NCBI GenBank assembly: GCA_036346355.1 | Contig: CM070581.1 | Span: forward strand, 3,286,001-3,350,000 | Origin: Rhipidocladum racemiflorum | Taxonomy: Eukaryota > Streptophyta > Magnoliopsida > Poales > Poaceae | Reading direction: 5' to 3' | DNA length: 64,000 nt | Shown: piece after piece, positions 21,720-36,700 of the stretch | Layout: each line of letters starts with the position of its first letter | How positions within the stretch are numbered: position 1 is the first letter of the stretch | Position numbers and translations under genes: made by a program | The notes under the pieces: model-generated | Databases searched by the model: none | What the model saw: only the letters and a program-made list of their open reading frames with translations | What the model was told of the DNA's origin: nothing

Positions 21720-24700
21720 GTTGGTCGGAATGTATACTATTGAGCATTAACATTGTTAATAATTAATATATTTATGTAGTTTAATCAGGCCTCTATTATC
21801 TTATGGCATCCTTGATTTTACATTTTCCAAAGTGAGTTCTATAAAAAATTTCATCAACGTCCACTTTTTATAGCATAATTTATGTGTATACTCCTTGTAC
21901 ATATGAAAAAAGGTACATATCAATAATAAAGTGCTCCAATGAAATTTTTTTCAACCATGTCGTATTGGAGTACCTTATAATTAGTATTTAAGTATACCGA
22001 AAGTGATAAAGTGGTATAACATGTTCATTTAAGTGGTATTAGAAGGTTGGAGTATGTACTCCTGGGAGTACGGAAATGGCTATATATATATATATTATTG
22101 ATGTTTTATTTTTTTATTTGTTTTGTAGGGAGATTTAGGTGTGAAGACAAAGACACAACTATTGGCGGAAAAATCTGTTTTCAAGGTTCTACTTGTAGCT
22201 ATCATTGCAGCTAATGCTGACCCCAGTCTTCAAGATGAGAAAGATGATTTTGTTGTGGATATATGTCGACATTTTGCTATGCTTTTCCATGTCGATTCTT
22301 CATCCTCCAGTCAATCAGGATTTGCGCAGCCTATTGGTTCATCCCTCTCGTCCAGCATCACCATGGGATCTAGATCAAGAAGCAATACTTCATCCAATCT
22401 CCGTGAGTTGGATCCTTTAATTTTTCTGGATGCATTGGTTGAAGTGCTATCCAGTGAAAACCGTCAACATGCAAAAGCTTCCCTTTCTGCTTTGAATATT
22501 TTTGCTGAGACACTAATCTTTCTTGCACGTATGAAGCACACTGGTATGCTAAGGGGAGGTCCTAGTACGCCTATGCTAGTTTCTAGTCCATCTTTAAATC
22601 CAGTATATTCTCCTCCTCCAAGTGTGCGGGTTGCTGTATTTGAGGAATTATTGCCTCGCTTATTGCATTGTTGTTATGGTAGCACGTGGCAAGCTCAGAT
22701 GGGTGGTGTAATGGGCCTTGGAGCGTTAGTTGGTAAGGTGTCTGTGGAAACCCTATGCATCTTTCAGGTCAGAATTGTACGTGGGCTTATATATGTTCTT
22801 AAGAGGCTTCCAATGCATGCAAACAAAGAGCAGGAGGAGACAAACCATGTCCTAACACAAGTTCTACGGGTAGTAAACAATGCGGATGAAGCAAACAGTG
22901 AACCTCGACGTCAAAGTTTTCAAGGAGTTGTCGATTTTCTTGCTCTGGAGCTCTTTAACCCAAATGCTTCAATTGTTGTGAGAAAGAATGTGCAGGCATG
23001 CTTATCACTGCTTGCAAGCAGGACTGGTAGTGAAGTCTCTGAATTGCTTGAGCCTCTGTATCTACCATTGCTTCAGCCTCTTATTTCACGACCTCTGCGT
23101 TCGAAGAACATTGAGCAACAAGTACGATGGATTTCTAAGTTTTGAGTAATTCAAACTTAATGTTTACGAGATGAATTGATGCATTTTTTTGGTCACAGGT
23201 TGGTACTGTTACAGCTTTGAACTTCTGTCTAGCACTGAGACCACCTCTTCTGAAGTTGTCTCCTGAGCTCGTCAATTTTCTGCAAGAAGCACTGCAAATT
23301 GCTGAGGCTGATGAAACAGTTTGGGTCACCAAGCTGATGAATGCAAAAATAGTTATGACATGGAACAAATTAAGAACTGCATGCATTGAATTGCTTTGTA
23401 CTGCGATGGCATGGGGGGATCTGAAAGCTCCCAGTCACAGTGATTTGCGTGCAAAGATTATCTCAATGTTTTTCAAGTCGCTAACATGCAGGACAACAGA
23501 GATTGTCAATGTTGCCAAGGAGGGACTTCGTCAGGTGGTGTTTAGCTGCACTTATGCTTTCTTATATTGACTTGAAAATTGGGAACATGTTTATTATCTT
23601 CTTGTTTGCCAGTTTCTTTTACTCTACTAACACTATTCCAAATTCAAAACTGTTGCATGTATTATGTTCTCAGTTCTCACTGATAATTGCATTTTATAGG
23701 TTGTTCAACAGCAAAGGATGCCAAAGGATCTTCTACAGAGCAGCTTAAGGCCCATTTTAGTTAACTTAGCACACACAAGGAGTCTTACGATGCCATTGCT
23801 GCAAGGATTGGCTCGTCTGCTTGAAATACTGTCTAACTGGTTTAATGTCACTCTGGGTGCTAAGCTATTGGATCACTTGAAAAAATGGCTGGAGCCAGAA
23901 AAGCTTGCCCAGAGTCAAAAATCTTGGAAAGCTGGAGATGAGGCAAAAATAGCTGCAGGTGCGACATATTTTTGCGACATTTTCCTAATTGCATCCCCAT
24001 CATGTGTATTTTTTCCCTTCAAAATAGGACATCAAGTGTCATAGAGATGCACACTACTACATATTTAGAAAATGCATTGTATCTCTCAATTATGGTTATA
24101 GGACTTCACCGGACTTGTGAATTAGAAGGATTTGAGATCAATACATGAACCTAGTTGGATATAGATAATTCTTGACTTGTCTAAAAACAACTAACTTGTT
24201 TGAAAACAATTATTGCCTTTCGCAAGCTTTCTTTTTCTTATCACTGATTTTTGTCTTGTTTTCTTGGGAGTTTATCTGATCTCATGTCTGATTTTGCTTT
24301 TCCTTTGCTTGGGCAGCCATGATTGAGCTTTTTCACCTCCTTCCCCCGGCAGCGAGCAAGTTCTTGGATGACCTTGTCACCTTGGTCATAGATTTGGAAA
24401 GGGCACTTCCTGAAGATCAATTTTATAGTGAAATCAACAGCCCTTACCGTGCTCCACTTGCAAAGTTTCTGAACCGCTATGCTGTGGAGGCTGTAGACTA
24501 TTTTCTTGCACGATTAAGCCATCCAAAGTACTTCAGAAGGTAGATGCTTTACCAGAAGAAGTTTTTCATAATGGTGCATGAATTTTCCTGTCATTTTTCT
24601 ATTCATATTTAACTGTAAACAAAGCGAACTTTTTTGTGAAACAACGGGAAGCTTCAAAAGCTTCACTTAGTACCACATGCTGGTTTTTTACATTAGTATA

Positions 24701-27700
24701 CTTTACCTTTAGTCTATGCTAGATCATTACTACCATACCAAACTTGGCAAAGTGATTAGCTTCAAAGACTTGAGCTTGCAGAATGCAGAATTCAGAAGTG
24801 ATTTATTAGGTTATGCTGGATACCTTTCGACATATAGATATATGTTTCTAAATATGTACATTTATGCTTTTCCTTTTTGTTTCTATTAGACTTATTTCTC
24901 GATCTGTACTCTCCTTCTGAATATATCTCAGGGGCGGATCCAGGCCCCGGGCAGAGTAGGCTGTAGCCTGTAGCACGGGGCCTGGTACCGAAAGCCTACT
25001 AAAATTCTACGAAAAATTATCGAAAAATCATTGAAAACAGATATTTAATCTAAGATCAGCTGGTCCAGCCCGGGGCTTGGGCCTAGGCTAGCTCCGCCCC
25101 TGTCTCAGATCAACCATCTCTGTTTTAATGAAGCTAATTGGCAAATAACATTTAAACGGCTTTTGCATAGGAGTAAATTGTCCATTCAATTTCTGTTATG
25201 CTCTGTACTCATTTTCATTTTGTTGCTTGCACACCAACTTGCTATTCTGGTTCTATTGTTTTATTTTAAATAGCTATGTGTGTAACCTCGGGACCCCTTG
25301 TATTAGCATTACACCGGATTTAGCATGCCCAAGAATTGATTATTCTTCCTTTTTGAAAATTCAGGTTTATGTACATAATCTGCTCTGATACTGGGCAATT
25401 AAGGGATGAACTTGCGAAGTCACCTCAAAAAATTCTTGCTAGTGCCTTTTCACAGTTTTATCCTCAAACTGAAGCAGCTGCTAATCAACTACCTTCCTCG
25501 GTACCTGTTAATCAACTCTCTTCCTCGGTGAATGATGAAGGCCTTACTGGGACCATAAATGAGAGTTTTAATGGCCAATCTTCATCAAACTTGGTTACTG
25601 GTTCTGATAATTATTTTAATGGATTAGAACTTATATCGACCTTTGTGAAATTGATGCCTGAGTGGCTCCGTAACAACCGGGTTGTCTTTGACACTTTGTT
25701 GCTTTCTTGGAAATCACCTACAAGAATTTCTCGCCTGCAGAACGAGCAGGGATTGAGTTTACCCCAGGTAGCCATTGGAATTCCTACATTCGTTTCATTT
25801 TCTATTTTCTCCTTGGATGCCATTGTACATTGCTTGTGTAAATTCTCTGATTTTCTGTTTTGTGCCATATCTATTTTGAGAACAATGTTTCAGTTGCCTT
25901 TTCCATTTGAACCTTTTATAATTTTCTGTTTTGTACTTTTGTACATTATCTTTTATTTTGTCTCTGCTGCTCTTTAATTTCTTGTGTAGTTAGCTATCGA
26001 GCTGAACATTTTTCTTGATTTGTACATTTTTTGAGAACTTATTCCTGTATTTTTGCTTCCAAATATTGGTTGCTTTAGTTTTTGGCCTCTCCTTTTGCAC
26101 TACTTATATCCTGTTCAATTCATGGCACAAGAAAAAAATGTCTGACAAGCCGCTCGCATGCTGTAAGTTTTTTCTTGACAGATGCTATTCTCTGTTATGA
26201 TGCTATCCTTCTTAAATGCTACTTCAGCACTTCACCAATGCAGCAGATTGACAATCCTAAGCCACTTGTTGTACTATCATATGGAATGCGTGGTGACCCG
26301 TATAATTAGCCCAGGGTAATTAACAACAATTGTCATTACCCAAAGTAAATTAAACGGATCTCGGCATAGTGGCTGATAAAATATCGGACGCCCTGGTACT
26401 TTATCAGCTACTACGCCGTGTTCAGAGTGTTGCAACAGAACAATAATTAGAGTGAGTTGGAAATATAATACATTACAAGCCACGCAAGGCTACATGTCCA
26501 TTACTTGCATAGGATCCAAGTACAACAAAAATATATTACATAACTACTAATTACATAAAAGACCGACGAAGTTGTAACACAGCTACTCAGCACTCTATCC
26601 TTCCTGGTAGTCCTCGTAGGTCTGGTTCTGCGGGTGACCTTCAACCCAGTTTCGTAGTCGGTCCAATTGGGATCCACATCCCAACCAGACATTTGACCAC
26701 CAGTACAATTATCTAGCAAAGGGAGAGTTGGCAAAAGTGAGTACAAAAATACTCAGCAAGCATTAATAGCAAAAATACATATTATGAATTTTTGCCAGCA
26801 CTTCAACACTTCAACACAGATCCAACCTCAAATCCATTTTCAAGAAAATATGTTTTATCAAGAAAACGTGGGTTTCAATTTTTAGTTCTTAAAATTGCTA
26901 CTAGCACTTGTATATGAGGCAGAATTAGCTTCCGTAGCCTCCAGTCCAGGAGACAGGCATGAATTCATGACTTGACCCTGTGCAGGTTTGTACCACTTTA
27001 CCCATAGTGATCCCTACACAAAAGGCCCTAGAATATTTATCACTAGTCCAGTATTAGATCTCCAACCCTGTTACCCGAGTGGTGGAATCTTTCCCTAGGT
27101 AGTTCCGTCGACTCGCGGTTAACAGTTGTATCATGCTACCGCAGCAGCTCTGATACTCAACCCAAGGCTTAACCGCAGCTGATTTTCTGTGTCACCTCAC
27201 TGGGCCTTCCGGCATACCGAGCTTCAAGCGTATTTATCTACTCTTACCCAATGTGGAGATCATAATACCTTCTTAGGACAACCTTTTCTGGCTGATTCCA
27301 CACACTATGGTTGATACTAAAAATATGGCTCATTGCCCGAGTGTAGTTGTTTATCCTTATATCATAGCATATGTAGAGGGCCCCACCCCGGCCAACATAC
27401 CCTTCTCATCGACGCCCTCTACCCACCACATTAATAGTACGACCACGGATCCTTTTGTGAATAAGCCAGCTCCAAACATTTCGTCACGACACAGTACCAA
27501 ATCATTTTCCTCAACCATAGTTCCAACCACTTCTGATTTAAGATTTTTGATTTAAATATAGATTTTCCATGCATGAATGACACATAGATATACTGAAATC
27601 AATTTAAAAGATTTTAAAAGATATTTGATCAAAGGGCTCTTGCCTGGAGTAGTACTACTGAAAGGTACGACCTCGCTTGAATCAGGGTGTGGGTGGTCTG

Positions 27701-30700
27701 ACGGATTCTAATCTGGACCTGACAAACATGAAATATTTGCTACGACCATTTAACCAAACACGCGATGGTGACCAACTTTCTACAGATAGCGCCATTTTAA
27801 CTAAAACCCGCTAAACGACCCACATTTCAATTATTTTGCAGCAATCCACTTAGCACTTTTAATTAGCACAATTATTATAGTTTTAACTATTTTCTACCTA
27901 TTCAATCGTAGCTTTTTGAAATTAAAATAGAAATTTTCCTACGGTTTATAATATAGCGACTTAATCTATGAGAATCGCACGGATACAACAGTTTTCTTAT
28001 TTTCCCTCCTTTTTCTTCCATCTTCTTTTCTCTTCTTTTCTTTTCTTCTTTCCTCTCTTTTCCTTCCCCCTTTCCTTTTTCTCTGGCGACACCCCTCCCC
28101 TTTGGCTTCTTCGGCCGAAGCCTCCTCGGACTGTCCTCCCTCGGCTCTGATGCTCTTGCCGGCCGCCGCGACTACCCGCTCTCCTCCCTCGGCTCCGACG
28201 CTCTTGTCAGCCGCCGCGACTACCCTGGTTGCTCCCTCGTCGGCAGGTGGCCCGACCGCCGCGACTCCCCCGACTGCTCCCTCGCCGGCCGATGGCTCGA
28301 CCGCCATATTCCTCCTGGCGACTCCTCCCCTCGGCGCCGCCAGCTCCGCCTCTCGGTTCACCTCCTCTACTGTCTCTCTACTGCTGACCCCCTGTCTCTC
28401 CTCCAGCCGGCCCTTAGGCTCGGCCGACGCGCCTCATGGCCGGCTCCCTCCTCACCTCCAGCCGACTCCACTCCGACCGAAACCCTAGCCTGACGGCCTC
28501 TATGGCCGACCCCTACTCTCCTCTCTCTACCTTCGCTCAGCTGGATGCCGAGCTCCCCCTCTCTCTTATCTTTCTTCTCTACTTCTCTCTTCTTCTGGTC
28601 TTCCAATTGAATGCATGATTGTACTTTGTCGCATTTTTTATTATACTAATGGCCGATGATGCTACGGTTCTAGCGGGAAGGCAAGCAAATACGCTAAGCA
28701 ACCCTAGAATGCCGTTCTACTTAGGCCAAGACTACTCGATCCACTGGCTAAGTACTTGACCCAGTGCTTCTAGAGATTCTACAAGTAGTAACCCTACTGC
28801 TATTGCACTTGGGGTTGTGGATTCGGGTAGGAGACTGTTGCTGCCGGTTTGGGGAAGAGGAAGTGGTTGCAGTACTCCGTCTTGAGGGGAGGTCCTCCTG
28901 CTCCTCTTCTTGCTTTGGGCTCAACCTCCTCCTGTCTTGGGGACACCTCTTCTTCGGCTTCTTCTTGCTCCTGCTTGCAGTTCCTCCCTTACTCCTTGCT
29001 CCGGTTCCTGGTCTTAAACTTGGAGATGGGGTGGAGAGGTAAGTGGCTATTGTTTGGCTTTGAGGTCTGTGGTTTGCTCTCAAGCTCTTGGCCTTGGTTT
29101 GCTCTGGCTGGGGAGAAGAAGGGATGATTTCTTTCGGTGAAATGAAGCCTGGCTGCTTTGCTTTGTTGGTTTTCGGTTGCTTGCTTTGGCTCTGGAGTCT
29201 CTCGATTGGGCTAGAAATTGAGGAGTGGCTGCTGCTGTTGCTCTCTTGCTTCGGTTGAGGCTGGGGAGAAGGAAGCTGGTTGCTCTCTTTATTGTGTTGG
29301 CTGAACAAGGAGGCATGGCTCCACTCCATGCTTCGATGGCTGTGCTCCTAGGGGGGTTGCACTTGCTTGGCTGGTGAAGGCTGGCTTGACTGAGTGGTTA
29401 CTTGGTCAAATCTACTGAGTTACCGAGTTGGCTCCTTTTACCGAATTACTAAATTGGTAACTACTATTCAACTCTAAACGCTATGGATACCCGCAATCCG
29501 ACAGGTAAGTACGGATGCTGAGGGATGAACCCGGTCTAGCGAGAGGTGCCGACTCGGCCCCATCGGGTCTGGTATCTTGACGATCGATACCTTGTCTGCG
29601 GGTCTGACGGCATCCTTCCTAATTTTAATCGTTCTACTCGCAATTTGAAATTTTGTAAAAGCAACGTACACTAATTACTATATTTATTGCTGTGAAATAG
29701 TCCTATTTACCTAATTAATATTCTAGGGCATTTCAGAATGTATGCACATGATTAGCTAAATACTGTCTGGCACTTGGTGTACCTTTGCTTGTTTGTATGC
29801 ACATGATTACTGTGAATTGAAGTTCAATAGTTGAGATTCTGTCGACAAGACGCACGCCTGACGTATGTCCTTTACTCCTTTATGATTCATTAAATTGCTG
29901 TCACAAAAGTTTTGAATTGCTTTGAATACTGAGCATAGTTGTGTATATCTTCCACATTGTACTCGTCTGCCACTATCTACATCTTTTGAGCTTAATAATT
30001 TTGCTTTTCTGAACAGGTGATGGAAAGCAAGCGGCTCATAAAATGCTTCCTAAATTATCTAAGGCATGATCGTACTGAAGTTGGCGCACTCTTTGATATG
30101 CTATCGATATTCTTGTACCGTAGCCGCATAGATTATAGCTTTCTTAAGGAGTTTTATGTCATAGAGGTAACACCACTTCTGGTTTCTAATTTATGAAAGT
30201 TATTTTTCGTGTTTTTCTTGAGTGCGTTCTGTTTCTTATAACCTGTACATGTTGCATTTAGGTTGCTGAAGGATATGCTCCAAATTTGAAGAAAACTATT
30301 CTGAACCACTTTCTGGAAATATTCCAATCAAAACAATATGGGCAAGATCATTTAGTCATTGCTATGCAGATACTTATCCTTCCAATGCTAGCTCATTCCT
30401 TCCAGAATGGACAAAGTTGGGAAGTTGTTGATACTTCTATCATTAAAACTATTGTGGACCAGCTTCTTGATCCTCCAGAAGAGGTGAACTATAGTGAACC
30501 ATTCTACCTTAACACCTACCAAGTTTGTTTTTTGTTGCCCTTCCCATTTGGATAATGGAAGTTCTCTTCATTTCTCTAGGTCAGTGCTGAATATGACGAA
30601 CCTTTAAGAATAGAACTCCTTCAGCTTGCCACATTACTTCTCAAATATCTACAGACTGATCTTGTTAACCATCGAAAGGAACTCATAAAGTTCGGCTGGA

Positions 30701-33700
30701 ACCATCTCAAGCGTGAAGATAATTCCAGCAAGCAGTGGGCTTTTGTAAATGTTTGTCATTTTTTGGAGGCCTATCAAGCTCCTGAGAAGATAATTCTCCA
30801 GGTAGTAGACATAATTTTCTCCTGTAGTAATGTTATATCCAGATAGCCAACTTAATCTTTTGTTTTGTCCAGGTTTTTATTGCTCTGTTACGGACATGCC
30901 AACCTGAAAATAAGTTGCTGGTGAAGCAAGCTCTTGATATTCTCATGCCTGCCCTTCCTAGAAGACTCCCTCCTGGGGATATCCGCATGCCAATATGGAT
31001 AAGATACACCAAAAAAATCCTTGTGGAGGAAGGCCATTCAATTCCCAACATGATTCACATATTCCAGCTTATTGTTCGCCATGCAGACCTTTTTTATAGC
31101 TGCAGAGCCCATTTTGTTCCTCAGATGGTCAACTCTCTTAGTCGACTTGGATTACCATACAACACAACTGCAGAAAACAGACGGCTTGCAATTGAACTTG
31201 CTGGATTGGTAGTGGCATGGGAAAGACAGAGACAGAGTGAGGTGAAAGTTGTGCAAGAAAGTGAGAGCCAGAATCAGATTGGTGATATGCTTAGTCCTAC
31301 TGTGATTGCTGGCGATCCAAAATGCTTGTCAGATGTTCCCACGTTCACTGATGATTTGAGTAAGAGGGTAAAAGTTGAACCAGGCTTACAGCCTCTCTGT
31401 GTGATGTCACCTGGTGGGGCGTCTACACCTAATATTGAGACACCAGGATCTTCTGGGCAAACAGATGAGGAGTATAAACCTAATGCTGCAATGGAGGAGA
31501 TGATTATTACTTTCCTTATAAGGGTGATGGTCATTTTTTTTACCTTTTCTGCTTTACATTGCACACTGAGCTGCATCAGTAGATTATCTGTGTTAAAATA
31601 TTAAGGTTATTTCTGAATTTTTGATGCCTTATTTCTGATGCTTAATGCTTTTGAGGTATACATCTCATGTTCTGATGCAGTTTACTTGATTTTGAGGCAT
31701 AGGTGAGAATTCACTAGACAACTTGTGTCTTTTCCCTTAAAAGAAACGAAGCAAAATGTCACATTGGATTGGATTGGTGGACTGCTCTTTTGTATTAGCT
31801 GGTTCATAAATTTCGTGTGAATCTTGGTCATATCATGTTCATCTGTTCAAAAAGTATGCATGAAAGTTGCATCTCTTTTTCATCTTAAGGTGGCAGATAC
31901 TCATATGAATTCGTTGATTTGGAGAACAGGTGTCACTGGTTATTGAACCTAAGGACAAGGAATCTAGTTCAATGTACAAGCAAGCTCTTGATCTACTGAC
32001 TCAAGCTCTGGAAGTCTGGCCAAATGCCAATGTTAAATTCAATTATCTTGAGAAATTGCTTGGGAATCTGACACCCTCTCAGTCCAAGGACCCTGCTACA
32101 GCCCTTGCACAGGGTCTTGATGTTATGAACAAAGTCTTGGAAAAACAACCCCGTCTCTTCATCCGGAATAACATCAACCATATTTCTCAAGTAAGTCACT
32201 TCAGAATTACCCTGTTTCTATGCTAAGTTCTTTGTTAGATGTTTGTTTTGATGGGCTCAAGACAAATATTTCTTATGTTTGATATGTTTTGGGACATTTT
32301 TTGTTTAGATACTGGAACCTTGCTTCAATAACAAAATGCTGGATGCTGGAAAGTCACTTTGTTCCTTGCTAAAGATGGTATTCAGTGCTTTTCCTCTTGA
32401 AGCAGCTACAACACCTCAAGATATAAAATTATTGTATCAAAGAGTTCAAGATCTCATTCAGAAGCATCTAGCTGCTGTAACAACTCCACAGATATCACTT
32501 GAACTAAGCAATGCTAACTCTATCATAAGCTTTGCACTGTTTGTCCTCAACGCACTTGCAGAAGTACAGAAGAATTTCATTGATCCATTCATTGGCCTGC
32601 TTCTTCGAGTCCTGCAACGTCTTGCACGTGACATGGGATCTGCTGCTGGCAGCCATGTCCGACAAGTATGTTGACATAATTTGTTATGTTCTTTAACTTA
32701 CGTTGATGCATCCACAAATTGACATATTTAGCTGCAAGCAATCTACGTTTGTGATTTCATATATTATTGTTATTATTACTACTTTAGCAAACCACAAAAC
32801 CATTGATTAATTTAATTGGTGAAAAGAACAACAGTGACAGTAAGATGCTCAGTTATCAAGGGTGAAACACGGTTCACATCAACTTAGTTGTCTGACAAAA
32901 TTTGTCGCACTGTGTACATGTGTAGACAAAATTGACTAATAGTCACTCTGCTAATGAATATTAATTTGGTAGTCTGTTTTCTCTGTATCCCTTAGCTTTC
33001 TTCTGGGAAGTTTCTTTTTTCCAATCGTTTACTATTTTGTACATAAAAATTTGTCCATTTAATGACTACATCTTGGATATCTTGTTTTATTAGTGTTTAA
33101 CCATGTGAATTGATTCCCAATTCCATGCACAAATCTCCTGGCAAGACTAAGAAGTTACCTTGATCTATTAACCTCAGCATCGACATTGCAATATTTCAGG
33201 GACAGAGGCCTGAACTGGATTCATCAGTTAGCTCGCGTCCTACTGTAGATTCTACTGTCATATTTAACATGAAGAGTGTCTTAAAACTCATAAGTGAGAG
33301 GGTGATGGCCTCTTCTGAGTACAGACGATCTATGGGCCAAATACTTCAAGCGCTTCTTTCAGAAAAAGGCACTGATCCCAGTGTTCTTCTATGCATACTA
33401 GACATGATAAAAGCTTGGATTGAGGCTGACTATAGACTTGCTTCAACTGCTGGCACCGTTAGTTCGCTTAACTCAAAAGAAATAATAAATTATCTTCAGA
33501 AGTTGTCGTTAGTTGACAGAAAAAGCTTCCCCCCCTCTGCACAAGAAGAATGGGATGCGAAGTATTTGCAACTTCTTTTTTCACTTTGTGGAGACTCAAC
33601 CAAGTAAGTACATCTCTACACAGCAAGTTCTTAATACTATTTTTGCTCTCTTTATAATGTTTTCTGTTCCTGCAGATATCCATTGGCTTTGAGGCAAGAG

Positions 33701-36700
33701 TATTTTCATAAGGTGGAGAGACAGTACATGCTTGGACTCAGAGCTAAAGATCCAGAAATGAGGAAGCGGTTCTTCAAGCTTTACCATGACTATGTGGGAA
33801 AAACGTTATTTGCTAGACTGCAGTTTATAATACAGACCCAGGACTGGGAAGCAGTGAGTGATGTTTTCTGGTTGAAGCAAGGTCTGGATCTGATTTTGGC
33901 TATATTAGTTGAAAATGAACCAATTACACTAGCCACAAATTCTGCTCGAGTGCCCGCACTTATGATAGCGGGGCCAGTTCCAGACCGTATTATCATGCCA
34001 CAACAGGTTCCTGATGCTCAGGAAAGCTTGGATGGCACAGCTTTGTCATTCGATTCTCTTACGACAAGGCATGCCCAGTTCTTAAATGAAACGAGCAAGC
34101 TTGTGGTAAATACCTGCACTCAAAACTACGTTGCTGCCAGGATTATTTGCGTTATGCCATATGTTTATTTTACTTTTTTTCCTGCTGTTGCATGCGGATA
34201 TATTATTACAGTTTTGATCGTAGGTTTTCTTTTTGCCAATTCTGCTGGTATGAAATCTTTGACCTGAATGTAGCACGTGTAGAACTAAATTCTTTGTTAT
34301 TCCCAATTATGTAGGTGGCAGATGTCATGGCTCCGTTAAGGGAACTTGCATTTGCTGACCCCAATGCTGCATATCATTTGTGGGTTCTTGTTTTCCCAAT
34401 TGTTTGGGTCACCTTACCCAAAGAGGAACAAGTTGCGTTAGCTAAGCCAATAATTGCACTTTTATCAAAAGACTACCATAAGAGGCAGCAGGGGTGCAGG
34501 CCTAATGTAGCCCAGGCACTTCTTGAAGGTCTTCATTTGAGCCACCCTCAACCACGCATGCCTAGCGAGCTTATCAAATATATTGGGAAAACTTGCAATG
34601 CGTGGCATACTTCACTTGCCTTATTGGAGAGTCATATGATGCTTATGAATGAGGCCAAATGCTCCGAATCATTGGCTGAGTTATACAGGCTTCTTAATGA
34701 AGATGACATGAGGTGTGGATTATGGAAGAGAAGATCAATCACTGCAGAAACTAGAGCTGGGCTATCACTTGTCCAGCATGGTTACTGGCAACAGGCACAA
34801 AATCTCTTTTACCAGGCAATGATCAAAGCAACTCAGGGCACATACAATAATACCGTCCCCAAGGCTGAAATGTGTCTTTGGGAAGAACAGTGGTTGTCTT
34901 GTGCGACTCAATTAGGTCAGTGGGAAGTATTGGCTGATTTTGGAAAAGGTGTGGAGAATCATGAGATTCTTTTAGACTGCCTTTGGAAGGTGTCTGACTG
35001 GGCATATATGAAGGATAACCTAATACCCAAAGCTCAGGTGGAAGATACACGGAAGTTATGCCTGATTCAAGCATTTTTCACTCTTCATGAAAAAGGTACT
35101 AATGGTGTTGTAGAGGCTGAGAACCTTGTGAGCAAAGGTGTTGAACTTGCACTAGAACAGTGGTGGCAGTTGCCTGAAATGTCTGTGCAGTCCCGAATGC
35201 TTCTTCTGCAGCAGTTTCAGCAGTTGGTTGAAGTGAAAGAATTCTCTAAAATACTGCTTGACATTACAAATGGGAACAAACCAGCTTCAGGGAACTCTGG
35301 TGCCAATTCCAATAACCACAATTCGTTTGCTGACCTCAAGGATATTCTTGAAACGTGGAGACTTCGGACTCCTAACGAATGGGATAATATGACTGTTTGG
35401 TATGATCTGCTCCAATGGAGGAATGAAATGTACAATTCAGTAATAGATGCATTCAAGGATTTTGGCCAAACAAATCCTCAACTTCATCATCTTGGTTACC
35501 GAGACAAGGCTTGGAATGTGAACAAGCTTGCTCACATAGCTCGCAAGCAAGGTCTTCCTGATGTTTGTGTAACTATACTTGATAAGATGTATGGCCATTC
35601 TACCATGGAAGTCCAGGTGATGTCTCTACCATGACGAATTTATATTACTGCATACTGTCCATTCAGTATCTTCTTATTTTACTAGTTTGCATTCTGGTCT
35701 GGTTACAGGAAGCATTTGTGAAGATATGCGAACAAGCTAAGGCATACTTAGAGATGAAAGGCGAACTAGTCAGTGGTCTTAACTTAATCAATAACACAAA
35801 TTTGGAATTTTTCCCTGTGAAGAACAAAGCAGAAATATTTCGTCTGAGAGGCGATCTCTTGTTAAAAATGAATGACTGCGAGAATGCAAACCTTGCTTAT
35901 TCAAATGCAATTACTCTTTTTAAACATTTGCCAAAAGGGTGGATTAGCTGGGGAAATTACTGTGATATGGTATGGCTATGATCCTCTATGTTAATAATAT
36001 CCCTTCAGTTTCCAGATTTATTAAGCATGGTGATTGTTGTTATTGTTGTTGTGTGTGTTTTGTGTGCAGATTTTCAAAGAAACTAATGATGAGGTTTGGC
36101 TTGAGTACGCCGTAAGTTGTTTTTTCCAAGGCGTCAAATATGGGGTTTCAAACTCAAGGAGCCATCTAGCTCGGATTCTCTACCTTCTCAGCTTTGATAC
36201 ACAAAATGAACCCGTTGGAAGGGCATTAGATAAATATCTCGAGCAGCTGCCTCATTGGGTTTGGCTTTCATGGATACCTCAATTATTGCTATCATTACAG
36301 AGAAGTGAAGCTCAACATTGCAAATTGGTTTTGCTAAAGATTGCTCAAGTTTATCCACAGGTAAAAGTCATCTTGTTTTGTCATTTGAATTTCTTGAAGT
36401 AGAAGATGCATATTCTTGTCCTTGGATGTACATATTTGAATATTGTTGTTTCAGGCCTTGTATTATTGGCTTCGTACTTACTTGATGGAGCGGCGTGATG
36501 TTGCTACTAAAACTGAAATGGGAAGAAACATGTTGGCTCAACAACGAATGCAGCAAGCTATGTTGGCAAACAATGCTGCCAATAACTTATCTGAAGGGAA
36601 TGCAAGAGCATCTAATCATGTGGGTGGTAACTTGACGTCTGAAAACCAGGTTCACCAAGCCGCTCAATCAGGTGGTGCTACAGGTTCTCATGAGGGGGGC

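Noticed and set aside
27966..28488. Overlapping ORFs of about 130 codons in TRA1 intron 18
   Set aside because: GC-rich block of the LTR-like insertion; low complexity and open in opposite strands.
28748..29329. 193-codon minus ORF rich in Ser, Gln, Pro and Lys
   Set aside because: Low-complexity reading of a CT-rich tract in the LTR-like element; no recognisable gag motif.
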